From contig CM072517.1 in NCBI GenBank assembly GCA_036898135.1, forward strand, positions 61,253,960 to 61,317,959: 64,000 nucleotides of DNA, in the 5' to 3' direction. The stretch comes from Oncomelania hupensis (Eukaryota > Mollusca > Gastropoda > Littorinimorpha > Pomatiopsidae). Numbering within the stretch: position 1 is the stretch's first letter; every line of letters begins with the position of its first letter. A program made the translations under genes and the position numbers. Positions 11,640 through 22,714 of this stretch are shown here, in pieces. The notes under the pieces were generated by a model, which was given only the letters and a program-made list of their open reading frames with translations, was not told the origin of the DNA and did no database searches.

Positions 11640-12539
11640 TTTAGATGAAAAATTGACATGGAACGACAACTTAGATCATATTGTCAACAAAACACACAGC
11701 CGTATCTATTGCCTGCGCAAATTAAGATCTTTTGAAATATCACATAAAATACTGCAAATGTTTTTCACATCTGTTGTCAGCAGTGTCATGACCTTTGGCC
11801 TGTCTTGCTGGGGTGGGAATGTGACAAAGAGAGACAAAGACAGACTGGACAAAATCATCAAGAAAGCAGGTGGGGTGGTCGGGAGTAAGCAAGACGACAT
11901 ACAGACTATTCACAAGAGACAGGTAGTGAAGAAAACGACAGCAATTCTGGCCGACAGAGATCATCCTCTGTACATGGAATTTGCCAGTAGGTTGATAGAG
12001 AGAAGTGGTAGATATAGGGCAGTAAAGACGAAAACGACGAGGCACAAACATTCATTTATTCCGACAGCCATTCAGATGTACAACGAGCAATTAGATAGGG
12101 CAAACACAAAACACACGACTAACTAACATACTGACTAGCTGCATTCCCACCTGGGAGGGACTCACTACCGCACTATAGAATTAACGTGCAGTATGCTCTT
12201 TTTAATGCTAAACTACACTTTTATGTTTTCATGTGTATAAATTCTTAAATAATAGTCTTTTATACCCTTTTTATGATTGTAGTTCACTTTTGCTTACTAT
12301 GTGTTATATACTTTTTGACTCCCATTGCTATAGAAAAAAAAAAGTATAATGCATGCCTAAAGATAAGTGTCTGTGGTGTTTCTCTTTTGCCTGATTGTTA
12401 GCATGCCGTCTTTAATGTTGCATATTACATGTATGTCTTTATCATATTTATAATTGTGCTGAGTGAAAGATTTCCTTGACGACATTGTAATTTCCATTTT
12501 ATGGATTATTAAAGATTATGACTTATGACTTATGACTTA
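11640..12539 (+). mobile_element. L2-like LINE, 3' end only
   Basis: Starts within RT (DNLDHIVNKTHSRIYCLRKL) and ends at 12126 in a pattern like the minus-strand L2 element (HSFIPTAIQMYNEQL). The 3' UTR ends in three TGACTTA units. It is 5'-truncated and lies in the intron before exon 8. Confidence 0.8.
11653..12126 (+). pseudogene. RT C-terminal fragment of the L2-like LINE
   Basis: 157 codons, no stop, no catalytic YADD region. SVMTFGLSCWGGNV and IIKKAGGVVG correspond to the thumb and C-terminal region of L2-clade RTs. Confidence 0.8.
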
Positions 12540-12572
12540 CCCAACCTGTCCGATTGGACATGTATTTTTCAG

Positions 12573-12695
12573 CTGCCAAGTCAGTCGGCGCCAATGATCT
12601 TGAAAACAGACCGCTACCACTCCACAAGCAACACAGAAACAGTAGTGAATCCCAAACGTCGCTAACATTTGACGGAACAGATACAGCTGTACACA
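12573..12695 (+). CDS. Host gene exon 8 in window
   Basis: Acceptor atttttcag|CTG and consensus donor CACA|gtaaga. It encodes 40 codons of polar sequence (AKSVGANDLENRPLPLHKQH) and keeps phase with exon 7, although about 7 kb of repeats separate them. Confidence 0.68.
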
Positions 12696-12802
12696 GTAAG
12701 AGCAGATACATCAAGCAAAGGTGTTTGAATGTGCAATGTGCTGCAATACAAAAATGTTGCAATACAATTCACTTGAATATCTTATTTCTTGTGTTTCTTC
12801 AT

Positions 12803-13380
12803 TCCCCCGTTGCGGTGCCGGGGGTTTCAGTATAAATAGTATCCCCACTTTCTGGAAATTTAGTGCTTTAAATTCCCACTGTCGCTGTCTTTCTCATTTG
12901 TTCTTTCTCATTCCTGCTCTGTTCTATCAATCTGCTATACTATCTTCTTCTTCGCTAGACCAGTCACCTAACTTTTTTCTTAAAAACTCTTCCGGGACAA
13001 GACTCATTATTTGTGTGTGAGGTCTGTTGGATCAGCTTGGGAATATTGGACGCTTTCTGCCAGGTGGTCACTAGGGCTTCCTATGATGTTATTATTTAGC
13101 AATGTAGGCATTTTATATGTATGTGTTTTGTTGATAATTTATAATAATGTTTGTATTCTATTTTGTTTTTGTAAACGGGGGTTCGATAAATTATAGTACA
13201 GCCTCATCGTCCCCTGCGTGGGATGTCTTTATTGTAAAGTGACTGGCTGGTGGAGAGCATTCAGTTTTACCACTAGGGTTGTTTCAGCAGATCTTTTATG
13301 CGGATCGGGGGTTGACCGGTCCTGACTTGGCTCGGAAGAGTCCGCTGGACCTAAAGCAATAATCATGTAATGTAATGTAA
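12803..13380 (+). mobile_element. Unclassified retroposon, copy B (578 bp)
   Basis: Flanked by TGTGTTTCTTCAT at 12790-12802 and 13381-13393. Same 3' end as copy A but a (GTAAT)n tail. It starts about 130 bp further in than copy A, so it is 5'-truncated. It lies between exons 8 and 9. Confidence 0.88.
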
Positions 13381-13552
13381 TGTGTTTCTTCATCTATTAT
13401 ATGTAAGGAAAGTCGGACATGCTGGAAATGTGGGACAGGTAAAATATTTGACAACCTGTCCGAAAGTACAGGTAAAAACAAAAAGTTACTGTCGAGCCCT
13501 GATCTGTTTGTCTAAAATAGCAGACTACAAACCATTCCTTGCTCTGTGGCAG

Positions 13553-13953
13553 AAAGCGGTTTAGCACACCAACTACAGAAGCAGTTTTTGAGAGAGGACT
13601 ATTTCAAAAACATCCACAGCACCTTGGAAGAATGGATGACGACCTCGACAGCGGCAACAACGAACACACCACTATCGCCTGCATCTACATCATCGTCCGT
13701 GTTTGCCGAAACGAAGTCACCCGCATTATCGTCCTCGTCAAAGTCGCTATCATCACAAAAGTCATGGACGACGTCGACAAGTGTGAAATGCTCGGGAGCA
13801 GTGTGGATGTCGGACACTCTGGCCATGGACTTCAGCCTGCCCGTGGACCTTGTGCAGCCAGAGTCGATGGAGGTCCAAGCCTTCATCTTGGTGCCAGACC
13901 AACCTGCCGTCCTCCTGACAGTATACGACCCTCTGAAGGTGCTGCAGGGCCAG
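13553..13953 (+). CDS. Host gene exon 9 in window (largest, Ser/Thr-rich)
   Basis: Acceptor ctctgtggcag|A after a pyrimidine-rich tract, donor GGCCAG|gtattt. The exon has 133 codons. It starts with a possible helix (QKQFLREDYFKNIHSTLEEW), runs through about 60 residues dominated by Ser, Thr and Lys, and ends in a hydrophobic segment (VQAFILVPDQPAVLLTVYD) that looks folded. Other frames are open across part of it, but only this frame meets both neighbouring phases. The downstream intron begins inside a CTA/CTG microsatellite that hosts a MITE. Confidence 0.72.
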
Positions 13954-13981
13954 GTATTTTTTATTACAGACCTTTCATAAT

Positions 13982-14149
13982 AATGATACTACTACTATTA
14001 CTACTACTAGTACTACTACTACTGCTGCTGCTGCTGCTACTACTAATATTACTACTGCTGCTACTACTACTGCTACTGCTGCTACCACTACTGCTGCTGC
14101 TATTATTAATACTACTGCTGCTGTTGCTGCTACTAACTGCTAATACTAT
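13982..14149. repeat. (CTA/CTG)n microsatellite, left of the MITE
   Basis: Imperfect array of CTA and CTG units that resumes at 14878-14999 on the other side of the MITE. Confidence 0.9.
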
Positions 14150-14151
14150 TA

Positions 14152-14875
14152 CAGTAAAACCTCCGTTTTACGACATCTAAATTGCCCTTAAAACGAGGAC
14201 TTAAATTGGAGGGGTCTTTAAAAGGAGGTAGGACATTTTCGAAAGAGACATTTCTAAAATTAACTAAGTAAAATAAATACATGTACAAAAAGTACACATA
14301 CCATTAAGTAGGCCTATACATCTACCATCTTTCAGAAATATAGATTAAACTCTGTCTCACAACCAATACAGTCAATATCTTCCTGTTCCTCATTATTTAC
14401 AAAATAAAAAATCAATGTTGGTATGATAGTTGTTTAAAAGTGTATGTAAGTGCTGAGTGCTTGTTTGGAGTTATAACTATGGCTACGTTTAATAACATTT
14501 ACAAGTTCCTCTAGAGTTAAAGCCTTTCGTTTACGCGATTTCGCCACTTCATCCGCCATCTTTGTTTTCAAGACCAATTTAAGTCGCATTAGTTATTTCC
14601 ATTTACGACTTCCTAGCTGCCTTAATGCATCGTCTGCTGTTAAAAGTTGTAAACGAAACTGTTTTCTTCAAGCGCACAAATATGGTATTGCTTTGGAATC
14701 TGAATTTTTCAGGTGCTAGGTCGTAAAATTTAATTATTTGAAGGTCGCTAGTCGCGTTTTAGAGGTAGTCGTTAAGAGAGGTCGTTTATATAGTACAAAG
14801 CATCGGTGAATTTTTTTCCGGTCGTACGTTGGAGGAAGTCGTTTAAGAAAGGGTCTCAAAACGGAGGTTTTACTG
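14152..14875. mobile_element. MITE-like element with terminal inverted repeats, pogo/Tigger-like ends
   Basis: 724 bp between TA dinucleotides (14150-14151, 14876-14877). The left end CAGTAAAACCTCCGTTTTAC pairs with the right end, whose complement starts CAGTAAAACCTCCGTTTT. No transposase frame is seen. Ends beginning CAGT and a TA target suggest the pogo/Tigger branch of Tc1/mariner. It is inserted in a CTA/CTG microsatellite behind exon 9. Confidence 0.8.
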
Positions 14876-14877
14876 TA

Positions 14878-14913
14878 CTATTACTGCTACTACAACTACT
14901 ACTGCTGCTACTA

Positions 14914-14999
<86 letters not shown>
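14878..14999. repeat. (CTA)n microsatellite, right of the MITE
   Basis: Continuation of 13982-14149 with about 25 pure CTA units at the end. Confidence 0.9.
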
Positions 15000-15000
15000 G

Positions 15001-16796
15001 CTTTTGTAAAGCGTGATACATCAAGATAATCAGCTCAAGGCGCTCCCTGGCATTCACGCGCATCTAAGCATTTATCGACAGAACAACAACGACAAAGTAT
15101 GATCCAGCGGAGTAAGGAGGCGAGAGGTCAGAAGAGAAGACTTGAATGAATCTGATATCACCTTTAGATAGGCCAACTGTGTCACCTATAAAATGACAAT
15201 GTAATAATGTGATGTGAAGTCTGTGCAATAAATTATATTTGTTTAATACATATGTGTTTGTTTGCAATTTGTGTCACTGACAGGCAGAATGATCTCGCTA
15301 GGGTGCTAACTGTAGAATGTGACCTAGCGTGGCTACTGTCAAGGTATAAACTTTTTATCCGGGTAGTCTGTGCGGAATACGAGTTTTTAAAAAGAGGTGA
15401 GCGATATTATTTGCAAGCGCAATAAGAATTGTCACTTCTTTGCCGTATACTAGAGTAGAAAGACGTAGCAATACGTTGGGGGTTTTCGCTAGGCATGGCG
15501 AACTTCGTGAAATTGTGTGTAGGATAATGCTCCTTTTTAGGCATAATAATCTGTGTGTCAGGGCTGTTAAAGAAGATAACTAAATTATTTATTGTGGCTT
15601 AACAGCAAACCGTCACAGTTTCTTTAAAACCAAAGCAAGGTGTTGTTTGTGAACCTTTGGACAGTGACAGCAGGGTCATGTAAGTGTCAAGTGACAGTTG
15701 TGTCAGGGTAAATATGACGGGCCTGGACTAACAGTTTAACGTGTGTTCGTTTGGATACCTTTTATAATTCTACATAATGTTTTGAGGTGAGAATTTGTTA
15801 TTATCTTTTTCCATTGATAATGCAAATAAATGTTTGTGTAATCCTGAAAGAGCGAGATGAGACAGCCGTGCTGGGCGCAGGGTCGTTTATTATCAGTAAT
15901 AAATGATGCACTGTATTATCTGATGGTGCAAACTTTACCTAGTTACGGTGCAAACTTTACCTAGCTAGGTGAAGCTTTGGGATTCCGGTTGCTTCGGGTT
16001 ATTCAGCATGTTGCAGATTCCTGGGTTCCATTGTCTAGGGAGGTGAGACGCTGCAACCATCCGATTCTACCATCCATCCATCCGTCACCAACACCTCAAC
16101 TGACCAGCGAGCTTTCCGTCGTCTTCATTTCAACCTACCATCCGGAGGGGCACTGCGCGACGGAGAGAGGGGACTTTGCAGCACATGACACGTGCCTGAC
16201 AGCTTCAATCGCAGCACTTTCTTCACCATAACCACCAGAGACGACCACTCCGCTTCACCAAACACGGCTAAATGGTTACGAACATTGCTAAAGCCAGCCA
16301 GCAGTAATTCTGGTCCCACCAGATGATGAAAACATTGAATCTGATGTGAACTTTGAAGGAATGAAGATGAGAACAAAACCGTTCAATACTTCGGTCTAAT
16401 CTTAACTTGTTCTTGGAACGAGACGTAGGGGAGTCACTTCACAAAAACTATCCACGTGACAAACTGCAAGCAGTACGTTTTCATTGCGGTTTTGAAGGAT
16501 GGAAGTTAAATGTATTGGCGCAAGGAATGAGGTGGAGAATTCCAAACCGAAGGGGTTTGATATTGAAAGAAGCGAGAACAGGTTCGTGGAATGCGCAGAA
16601 GGTTCCCTTCAGAGGATCGCAGCGATCGTGAGGGTGTGCATATACAAATCAGGCAATCAGAAAGATGGAGTGGAAGGGGTCTAATCAATTTGCGCCAACT
16701 TGATGTTTGATGCGCGCCGTCTACCGCTCTAGGCAACTGAGCTTTCTAGGGACGAACGACATTTCTCACTTTGTGCTTTATTTGTACTGAGGTAAT
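15001..16796. other. Intron DNA, no gene seen
   Basis: Only short frames. A possible SINE scrap with CAGCTCAAGGCGCTCC lies near 15030. The frame at 16499-16684 shows no known motif. Confidence 0.45.
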
Positions 16797-16938
16797 GATG
16801 ACGGTGATGATGATGACTACGACGGCGATGAGGACGACGATGTGGAGGACGACGACGACGAAGATGATGATGATGATGACGTTGATGATGAGGAGGACAA
16901 CGATGATGATGATGATGAGGAGGAGGAGGAGAACGATA

Positions 16939-16997
<59 letters not shown>
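16797..16997. repeat. (GAT/GAC)n microsatellite, left of solo LTR A
   Basis: Imperfect GAT, GAC and GAG units. The array resumes at 18577-18668 after the solo LTR. Confidence 0.9.
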
Positions 16998-16998
<1 letters not shown>

Positions 16999-18576
16999 GT
17001 GATGATATTCTGGGGAAGATACGTTTATCTTACTAGGGGGTAAGACTTATTGATAGATGGGCGATGCGCTACCACTATCGATCGTTCTTTTACCAGAAGT
17101 CCTAAAGTGGTGTGAGAGACAGATCACGGTACTTTGGTCACATAAAATTTATATTTGTTCTCGGGAATTTTAGTATCATTTGGCTCAACTTGAGAACCGG
17201 TGATGACTAATCAAAAGACTAGATTATTATGTCTCAAGAGAAGAAAACTAATAACTACACAACAATACAAATAGAATGACACCAGTCGTATGTATGTAAT
17301 TTCACTTTTTATATATTCAACACAAACTTTAACATTTCGGCATTAATCGGTAAATTAATAAGTAATATAGTTCCAAGTGCTGGGAAAATGTTTTAACAGG
17401 TTTCTTTCGTCATTTGCTACCTGCGGTTACGATTTTCACTGTTCGTAAGTTTCAAAGGTTCTAGTTTCTCGAGGGTATGACTCAGTTCTTGTGGGTGACT
17501 TAGCTAAGGTAAGTCGGGTCGCTCTTGAAGCTGTGGGGTTTGGACGTGGTCAGGTAGAATCGTGGTAGTTCTCCTTGGTTCCACGGGAGCGACGGTCAGG
17601 CGTTCGTCTCCACAAACGTGATCCCAGGTCCGACCTGTAAAAGTCGGAGCTCTGGCTACAGTATTCTCGTTAGCTATAAGTGTGCGGTCTCCTCTGCAAA
17701 GTGTCCATAGCATCAGACACCTGCAGGGTTCCCATATGCACAATTCAATTCGAATCTTAAGGCTAAGGTACATCAAACCACATGCATACTGTCACAGAAA
17801 CAATAATCTGTTTCTGTAACTATATATCAAGAACATATTATTTATACATGGCAATCAATATACACTAAACATACACATATCAAAACTATTAGTGTTATCT
17901 TACTTGTAGACTCTGGGACTCGTGAAATCGTCTTTTACGTCTCTAGCACCCTCTTGATGAGATGGAGATAGACGAACACTGCAGTTTGTTCCTTTTGGTA
18001 GACCCACACAGCTGAGCAGTTCTTTTGCGACTGATCAGTTGAGATTTGGTCCCCAAAGGTATGCAAAAGTTCCCAATAGTCTTCTGACCAATCGTTTTTA
18101 GCTCTCGTTTTCGTTAATCTCGCATCTACAGAATTATGGTTCTAATTTGAATAGTTCCTCCCCTTCTCTCTTGTCACTGGGCACGCATAATCACTTTTCA
18201 AGTGGAGTATCAGGGATAGAGTGAAGAACAGATGCAATAACGATAAGCGGTGTCTGCCCAATACGGGTGACATCATCTTGGTAACTTTTGGCTGGAGTGA
18301 GCTACTTAGTGTCTCATGGTGCAGTAAGTTAGTTAATCGAAGACAACGCTATGGTTAGTTTTTGACTAAAGTATGCTATTTAACATTCTTGGTCGCCAAG
18401 CCTGTTGATGGTATCGGTAGCTATCGGCGGTGTGACTGTTTCAAGGAAGTTAATTTGCCATGTGTGTGCTGCTTGTTAGCTAACTGTTGTATTAATGTCC
18501 AGTTTCGTTTCGATGGTATCTCTGTTTCGCTAAGCTAATTTCCTACATGTTTGTCGTCAATATGTCTGCTGTTACA
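16998..18576. mobile_element. Solo LTR, third family, copy A
   Basis: TGTGATGATATTCTGG...GTTACA, 1579 bp, flanked by ATGAT on both sides, inside a (GAT)n array. It is similar to 30724-31916 over several blocks (start, GAATGACACCAGTCGTAT, GGACGTGGT, CTGGGA...CGTGAAA). No internal coding region is attached. It lies in the host intron before exon 10. Orientation is unknown. Confidence 0.85.
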
Positions 18577-18587
18577 ATGATGATGAC

Positions 18588-18625
<38 letters not shown>

Positions 18626-18668
18626 CGATGATGACGAGGAGAAGGAGGACGACTATAATGATGATTAC
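18577..18668. repeat. (GAT)n microsatellite, right of solo LTR A
   Basis: Continues the array of 16797-16997; the ATGAT target duplication lies in it. Confidence 0.9.
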
Positions 18669-18752
18669 CACAAGTACTACCATGATGATGAAGACGGTGT
18701 TCCCTGTTCTCTGATGATTATTAAACCTAAATCTATTTGCGTGCGATTCCAG

Positions 18753-18950
18753 CACATCCCTCGCGAAGAAGAGTCGGGGGCTGCGACGAGCGAGGAAAGG
18801 CAGAGCGTAGAGGGCTACACGCTACAGATGACGAAATTGCTGACGTCAGCACTGCTCAACTACTGCTGCTGTGACTTTATCTTGCTGCCATGCTGCCTGG
18901 AGGTCAAGGGTTTGAACCCCAACACTCTTCGCGCCGAGATTGACACTCAG
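18753..18950 (+). CDS. Host gene exon 10 in window
   Basis: Acceptor gcgattccag|CAC and donor ACTCAG|gttaac, 66 codons, phase 0 on both sides. It encodes an acidic start (IPREEESGAATSEERQS) and a Cys- and Leu-rich helix-like segment (TSALLNYCCCDFILLPCCLE). The hydrophobic stretch is too short and too Cys-rich for a clear membrane call. Confidence 0.72.
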
Positions 18951-19030
18951 GTTAACCTCTTTTATCTTGAAGACCCAGTGACTCTGTGTCCGCAATTGCA
19001 GTACTGTGCTAATCTTCTCGTGTCCTTCGG

Positions 19031-19357
19031 ACGAGAGTGTAAATCGAGGTCATTCCATAGCACGAAATATAAAGATCCTGACGCTCATGTCCTAGCCGGG
19101 TGATGGCCAGAAACGTATCCACACCCAGCAAACACTAGATACTATCACCCCTCCTTCCCTCCCTCCCCCCCCCCCCCCCACCCCCCATTGTCCCTCAGTC
19201 GTTTAGGGTTGCTCAGTTGTGTGGGTCGTTAGACGACGTGCAATCAAGCATCAAGTGGGCGCCTCGGTCGCCTTGCGTTAGATCCCGATCTTTGCCAGCG
19301 CCTTGAGCAGAACTGAGCTGGAAAAAAAAGCGCTGTATAAGAACGGTTCGGTTGTAT
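19031..19357 (+). repeat. SINE, same family, in the intron after exon 10
   Basis: Shares GACGCTCATGTCCTAG and ends CAGCGCCTTGAGCAGAACTG, then GCGCTGTATAAGAA. A poly-C stretch (19165-19180) lies in its middle. Confidence 0.65.
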
Positions 19358-19409
19358 TTTATTGGAATGACTTACATCAGTGTTGTAATCAGTGTTGTCC
19401 ATGCTTCAG

Positions 19410-19571
19410 ATGAGTACCGCGAGGAGCTACTATTCAGGGCCCATGGCAGTAAGCGAGGGCGACAGTTACGACCAGCTGAAAGCTGCGGCTACTGCAGTGG
19501 TCAGTGCATCTTACGTACCCTGGCTGCTGAACACCACCACTACACAAGGCACGTCACTACCATTAGATCAG
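19410..19571 (+). CDS. Host gene exon 11 in window
   Basis: Acceptor catgcttcag|ATG and donor GATCAG|gtaggg, 54 codons, phase 0 on both sides. It includes SYDQLKAAATAVVSASYVPW. The initial ATG is within the spliced frame and need not be a start. Confidence 0.7.
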
Positions 19572-19834
19572 GTAGGGCTTACCAAGGCTAACGTGCATTT
19601 GATATGCTGAAACGGAGGGAGAAGTGTGAAGGATAATCGGAGAGAAAGGGGGAATAACGGATGAGGAAAAGAATGAAGAAGAGGGCAAGGAAACTGAATG
19701 GAGGAGGAGCACAAAAAACGAGATTTGTTTTCTTCTCCTATAGGGGCGTTAAGCGTTTAACATCATTTTATAATAAATTAATGACAATGATTTTAGGCTA
19801 AAGAAAGAAAAACCCAGTTATTGGACAAAACACA

Positions 19835-19872
19835 ATGATGATGATGCATGATGATGATGATCAACGATGATT

Positions 19873-19936
<64 letters not shown>
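19835..19936. repeat. (GAT)n microsatellite just before exon 12
   Basis: Ends 30 bp upstream of the exon 12 acceptor. Confidence 0.9.
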
Positions 19937-19937
<1 letters not shown>

Positions 19938-19966
19938 CGGTTAATTTATGATCATGATCTTGTCAG

Positions 19967-20181
19967 GCGGAGCTACTTCTGCTCGATCGTGACTGGCAAG
20001 GAGTGGTATCCCTTCTGCTAGAGAACTTGACGCGCGATCACGGTCACGTGGAAGACGTCACCAGTCCCCCTGCAGGCCGAGATAAATTACTGGTGGCTGT
20101 CATGGAAACGGCCAAACGGCTCAGTTTCACGGAGCACGTGGTTATCGTCACCGAGGAAAATAAACTGATCCAGCGTCACAA
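19967..20181 (+). CDS. Host gene exon 12 in window
   Basis: Acceptor tcttgtcag|GCG, donor CACAA|gtaggt. It encodes 71 codons plus two bases, with helix-like Leu-rich segments (AELLLLDRDWQGVVSLLLEN) and a charged end (VTEENKLIQRH). The split Lys codon is completed by the exon at 33249, about 13 kb away. Confidence 0.72.
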
Positions 20182-20229
20182 GTAGGTCTAAAGTCAGTCT
20201 TTGTTGATACTGATGCATTGTTGGTTTTC

Positions 20230-20231
<2 letters not shown>

Positions 20232-20322
<91 letters not shown>
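20232..20322. repeat. (ATA)n microsatellite behind exon 12
   Basis: About 30 AAT/ATA units with one ATAGTA interruption. Confidence 0.92.
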
Positions 20323-20323
<1 letters not shown>

Positions 20324-20454
20324 AGGATGCTTTCACGCGCTTTTTCTTAAATCGAACTCTAAGCGCGGCGATCTGACGAGATCGCTGGTTACAGAAGTCG
20401 GAATAGAAATCGATATTAGTTTTGACGTTTTAGATTGATTGCATCTAATACCAT

Positions 20455-20512
20455 TAGTGAAGGGAGGGAGGAAGTCGGAGTACCCGGAGAAAACCCTCGG
20501 TATTCTGAAAAG
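20455..20512 (-). repeat. Central-domain scrap of the same SINE family
   Basis: GGAGTACCCGGAGAAAACCC matches the conserved domain; head and tail are missing. Confidence 0.5.
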
Positions 20513-20528
20513 TCTCGTACCTAACTTA

Positions 20529-21172
20529 TGAAGGCCTATGCTACTAGCGCCAAACCCGAGAATTACCAGTATCACAAGATAATTTAAATTAACAAGTGTT
20601 CTGGGTAATTGACCGAGATACCGGTAATCCTCAGTGTCAATTAATAATTATCAGTATTTGCCACGCCTTCCTTGCGCCAAAACCTGATAATTAAAATTTT
20701 CGCGTAATAATAATTATCGTGAGATAGTTACAATTGTTATAAGAAAATTACAACTATCACTAAACATTACAAATAATCTTAGCGTGAGCATTTTTAATTT
20801 TCAGATTTGGCTCTAGCAATCCGTCGGGAAATGCGCCAAACCCGAAAAGTGTAATTTTCACTTGATAATTACAATTTGGATGTGTTCATAAATATGTCAT
20901 TGGCATTTGTAATTATCCCGTGAAATTTGTAATTCAGGTTTTGGCGCTAGTAGGCCGTCATTATGGGAATTACACAGAACACGGGTTAATTATCATTATC
21001 ACTGATGCCTGTAAATACAGATTTTGGCGCTAGTAAACAGCCTTAGCCAGAATTAAGCATGATGACGTAAAAATGGTAATTATCAAGTGAAAATTGTAAT
21101 TAATATGTCATAATAACATTTTTCCGTTTTGGCGCATTTCCACGCGTGTTGCTAAAGCCCAAACTGAAAATT
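20529..21172 (-). repeat. AT-rich repeat with TTTTGGCGCTAG motifs, left part
   Basis: Several blocks of GATAATTACAA-like sequence separated by (T)TTTGGCGCTAG or its complement and by GGAAGGCGTGGCAAATACTG. The complement of 20529-20690 matches 44515-44685. Interrupted by the intact LTR element at 21173. Confidence 0.75.
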
Positions 21173-21177
21173 AAACG
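21173..21177. other. Target site duplication AAACG, left
   Basis: AAACG directly precedes the left LTR and is repeated directly after the right LTR at 29917-29921. A 5-bp duplication is usual for Ty3/gypsy integrases. Confidence 0.9.
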
Positions 21178-22667
21178 TGTCGCAAACCTGGGTGTTACTG
21201 GGTGATCACTACTGATGAAGGACTACCTTGACTTTCATGACTTACCCCAGAACATGGTTTTATTTCAATAAAAAAACCTAAGGTACACCATTTACTTCCA
21301 ACACTTCACAAACACATAACACGTTTTTCCAAGTTCGATTATTTTATTATATTCCGTTCATTTTTCTTCGAAATCGGAACGATAATTTGGCGATACTTTT
21401 CGTCGTGGTTACCGAAAATAATGTTTGTTTGGGTTTTTACTTAGCTTTCTATTTTTCGTCCTCGTTGAAATCGTTGTTAACAAATGAAGAAACCAGTCTT
21501 TAGATGAGTTGTAGAAAAGTTAATAGGAGCTGGAACTTGACGTCGATGTCGCCGTTAGATCTAAAGGCTGTCCATGACCCACCAGTGACTTCTGTAGCCC
21601 TCGTTAACGTACAGTTCCATCTTAGAATCAGTCACTCCGATCATAAGCCAGACGTCCGTGAAGAATCCAGTGCCAGTCTCAAAGATGACATCGTCACGTA
21701 GATCCAAGACGATTCATACCACAGAATAAAAACACCTGCCGAACAAAACTAGTCTTAGATATTTGCATGAAAATTATTTCCATACAAACTTAAACTCCTT
21801 CAGGTCCGGCTCTGCTTGGAAAAACATGTTACGATTAATCAACACATCAGTCCCCTGAAAACCAACTGCATTCAGACGAACCAACTATCTTTCTCTGGAA
21901 AAGAAATGCATTCAAACAAACAAACTATTTTTCTCCTCTGGAAAACAAATGCATTCAATGAACAAACTATCTCACTACTCTGAAAAACAAATGCATTCAA
22001 TGAACAAACTATTTTTCTCCTCTGAAAAATACATATATTCAATGAACAAATCATCACACGTATCAATCTTCTTGGGAAATTATCTTGAATGAAGAAAAAT
22101 CTAAATATTTACCCTACGGTGCCAGAATTCAGCTAAAGCTGATCAAACGTCGAGGAACAACTATCTTCCTGGCCCAACCACATCTGACATCATTCAGCCT
22201 CCAGCTAAACTGTCGTTGGCACCCCACAGAATAAGTTGCCTCGGAGCTTGGGTAGAATCCTCCTTGTCCAGTCTAGATCTCTTTCCCAACTGATTGACAG
22301 TTTTCCTAACCGATTTCGCCTCTGTTTCATTTTACTAAGGTTACCATACTTTTATCATTAAAACAACCAATGAAAATTTCCCAACGCAAACAAATGACCT
22401 ATCACCTCAAATATTATATTTTGTAAAATTAATAGCTCACAACCTCTTTGCTTTTCCTAAAATTTTATTATTGGCATTAATCACAAACTTTCACACAAAA
22501 GAATCATCGATAAAAATCGTCCATTTTATTCTTTTCCAGGAATACACAAAATGGCGATTGACACGCAGCAAAATTGACGTCATGTTTCTAAATCTAGCAC
22601 AGGCACTCTATAAAACAATTTGCACTTGGAAAAATAAAAATACTCGCGAGCGTTTCGTTTCGCGACA
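21178..22667 (-). repeat. 3' LTR of the intact element
   Basis: 1490 bp, starts TGTCGCAAACC and ends TTTCGCGACA on the plus strand, so the TG...CA ends form a short inverted repeat. Positions match the right copy at a constant offset of 7249. It ends 47 bp from the gag-pol stop codon. Confidence 0.95.
21861..22050. repeat. Tandem subrepeats inside the left LTR
   Basis: Four to five imperfect units of about 45 bp, each with an AAATGCATTCAATGAACAAA core followed by CTAT and a CT-rich stretch. The same array lies at 29110-29299 in the other LTR. Subterminal arrays in LTRs often act as enhancers; that role is inferred. Confidence 0.8.
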
Positions 22668-22682
22668 TTACGCCCCTCCTCT
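22668..22682 (-). other. Polypurine tract, intact element
   Basis: The minus strand reads AAGAGGAGGGGCG and then TAA directly before the 3' LTR, the expected plus-strand primer position. Confidence 0.7.
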
Positions 22683-22714
22683 TGAGCTGAAACATCCATG
22701 TTTAAGCTATTCTT

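Noticed and set aside
13539..14180. 213-codon alternative frame over exon 9
   Set aside because: It runs on into the CTA/CTG array and does not fit the phase of exons 8 and 10. The frame ending VYDPLKVLQGQ fits both.
22668..22714. Envelope or chromodomain after RNase H in the intact element
   Set aside because: The RNase H end is followed after 47 bp by the PPT and LTR; there is no room for another domain.
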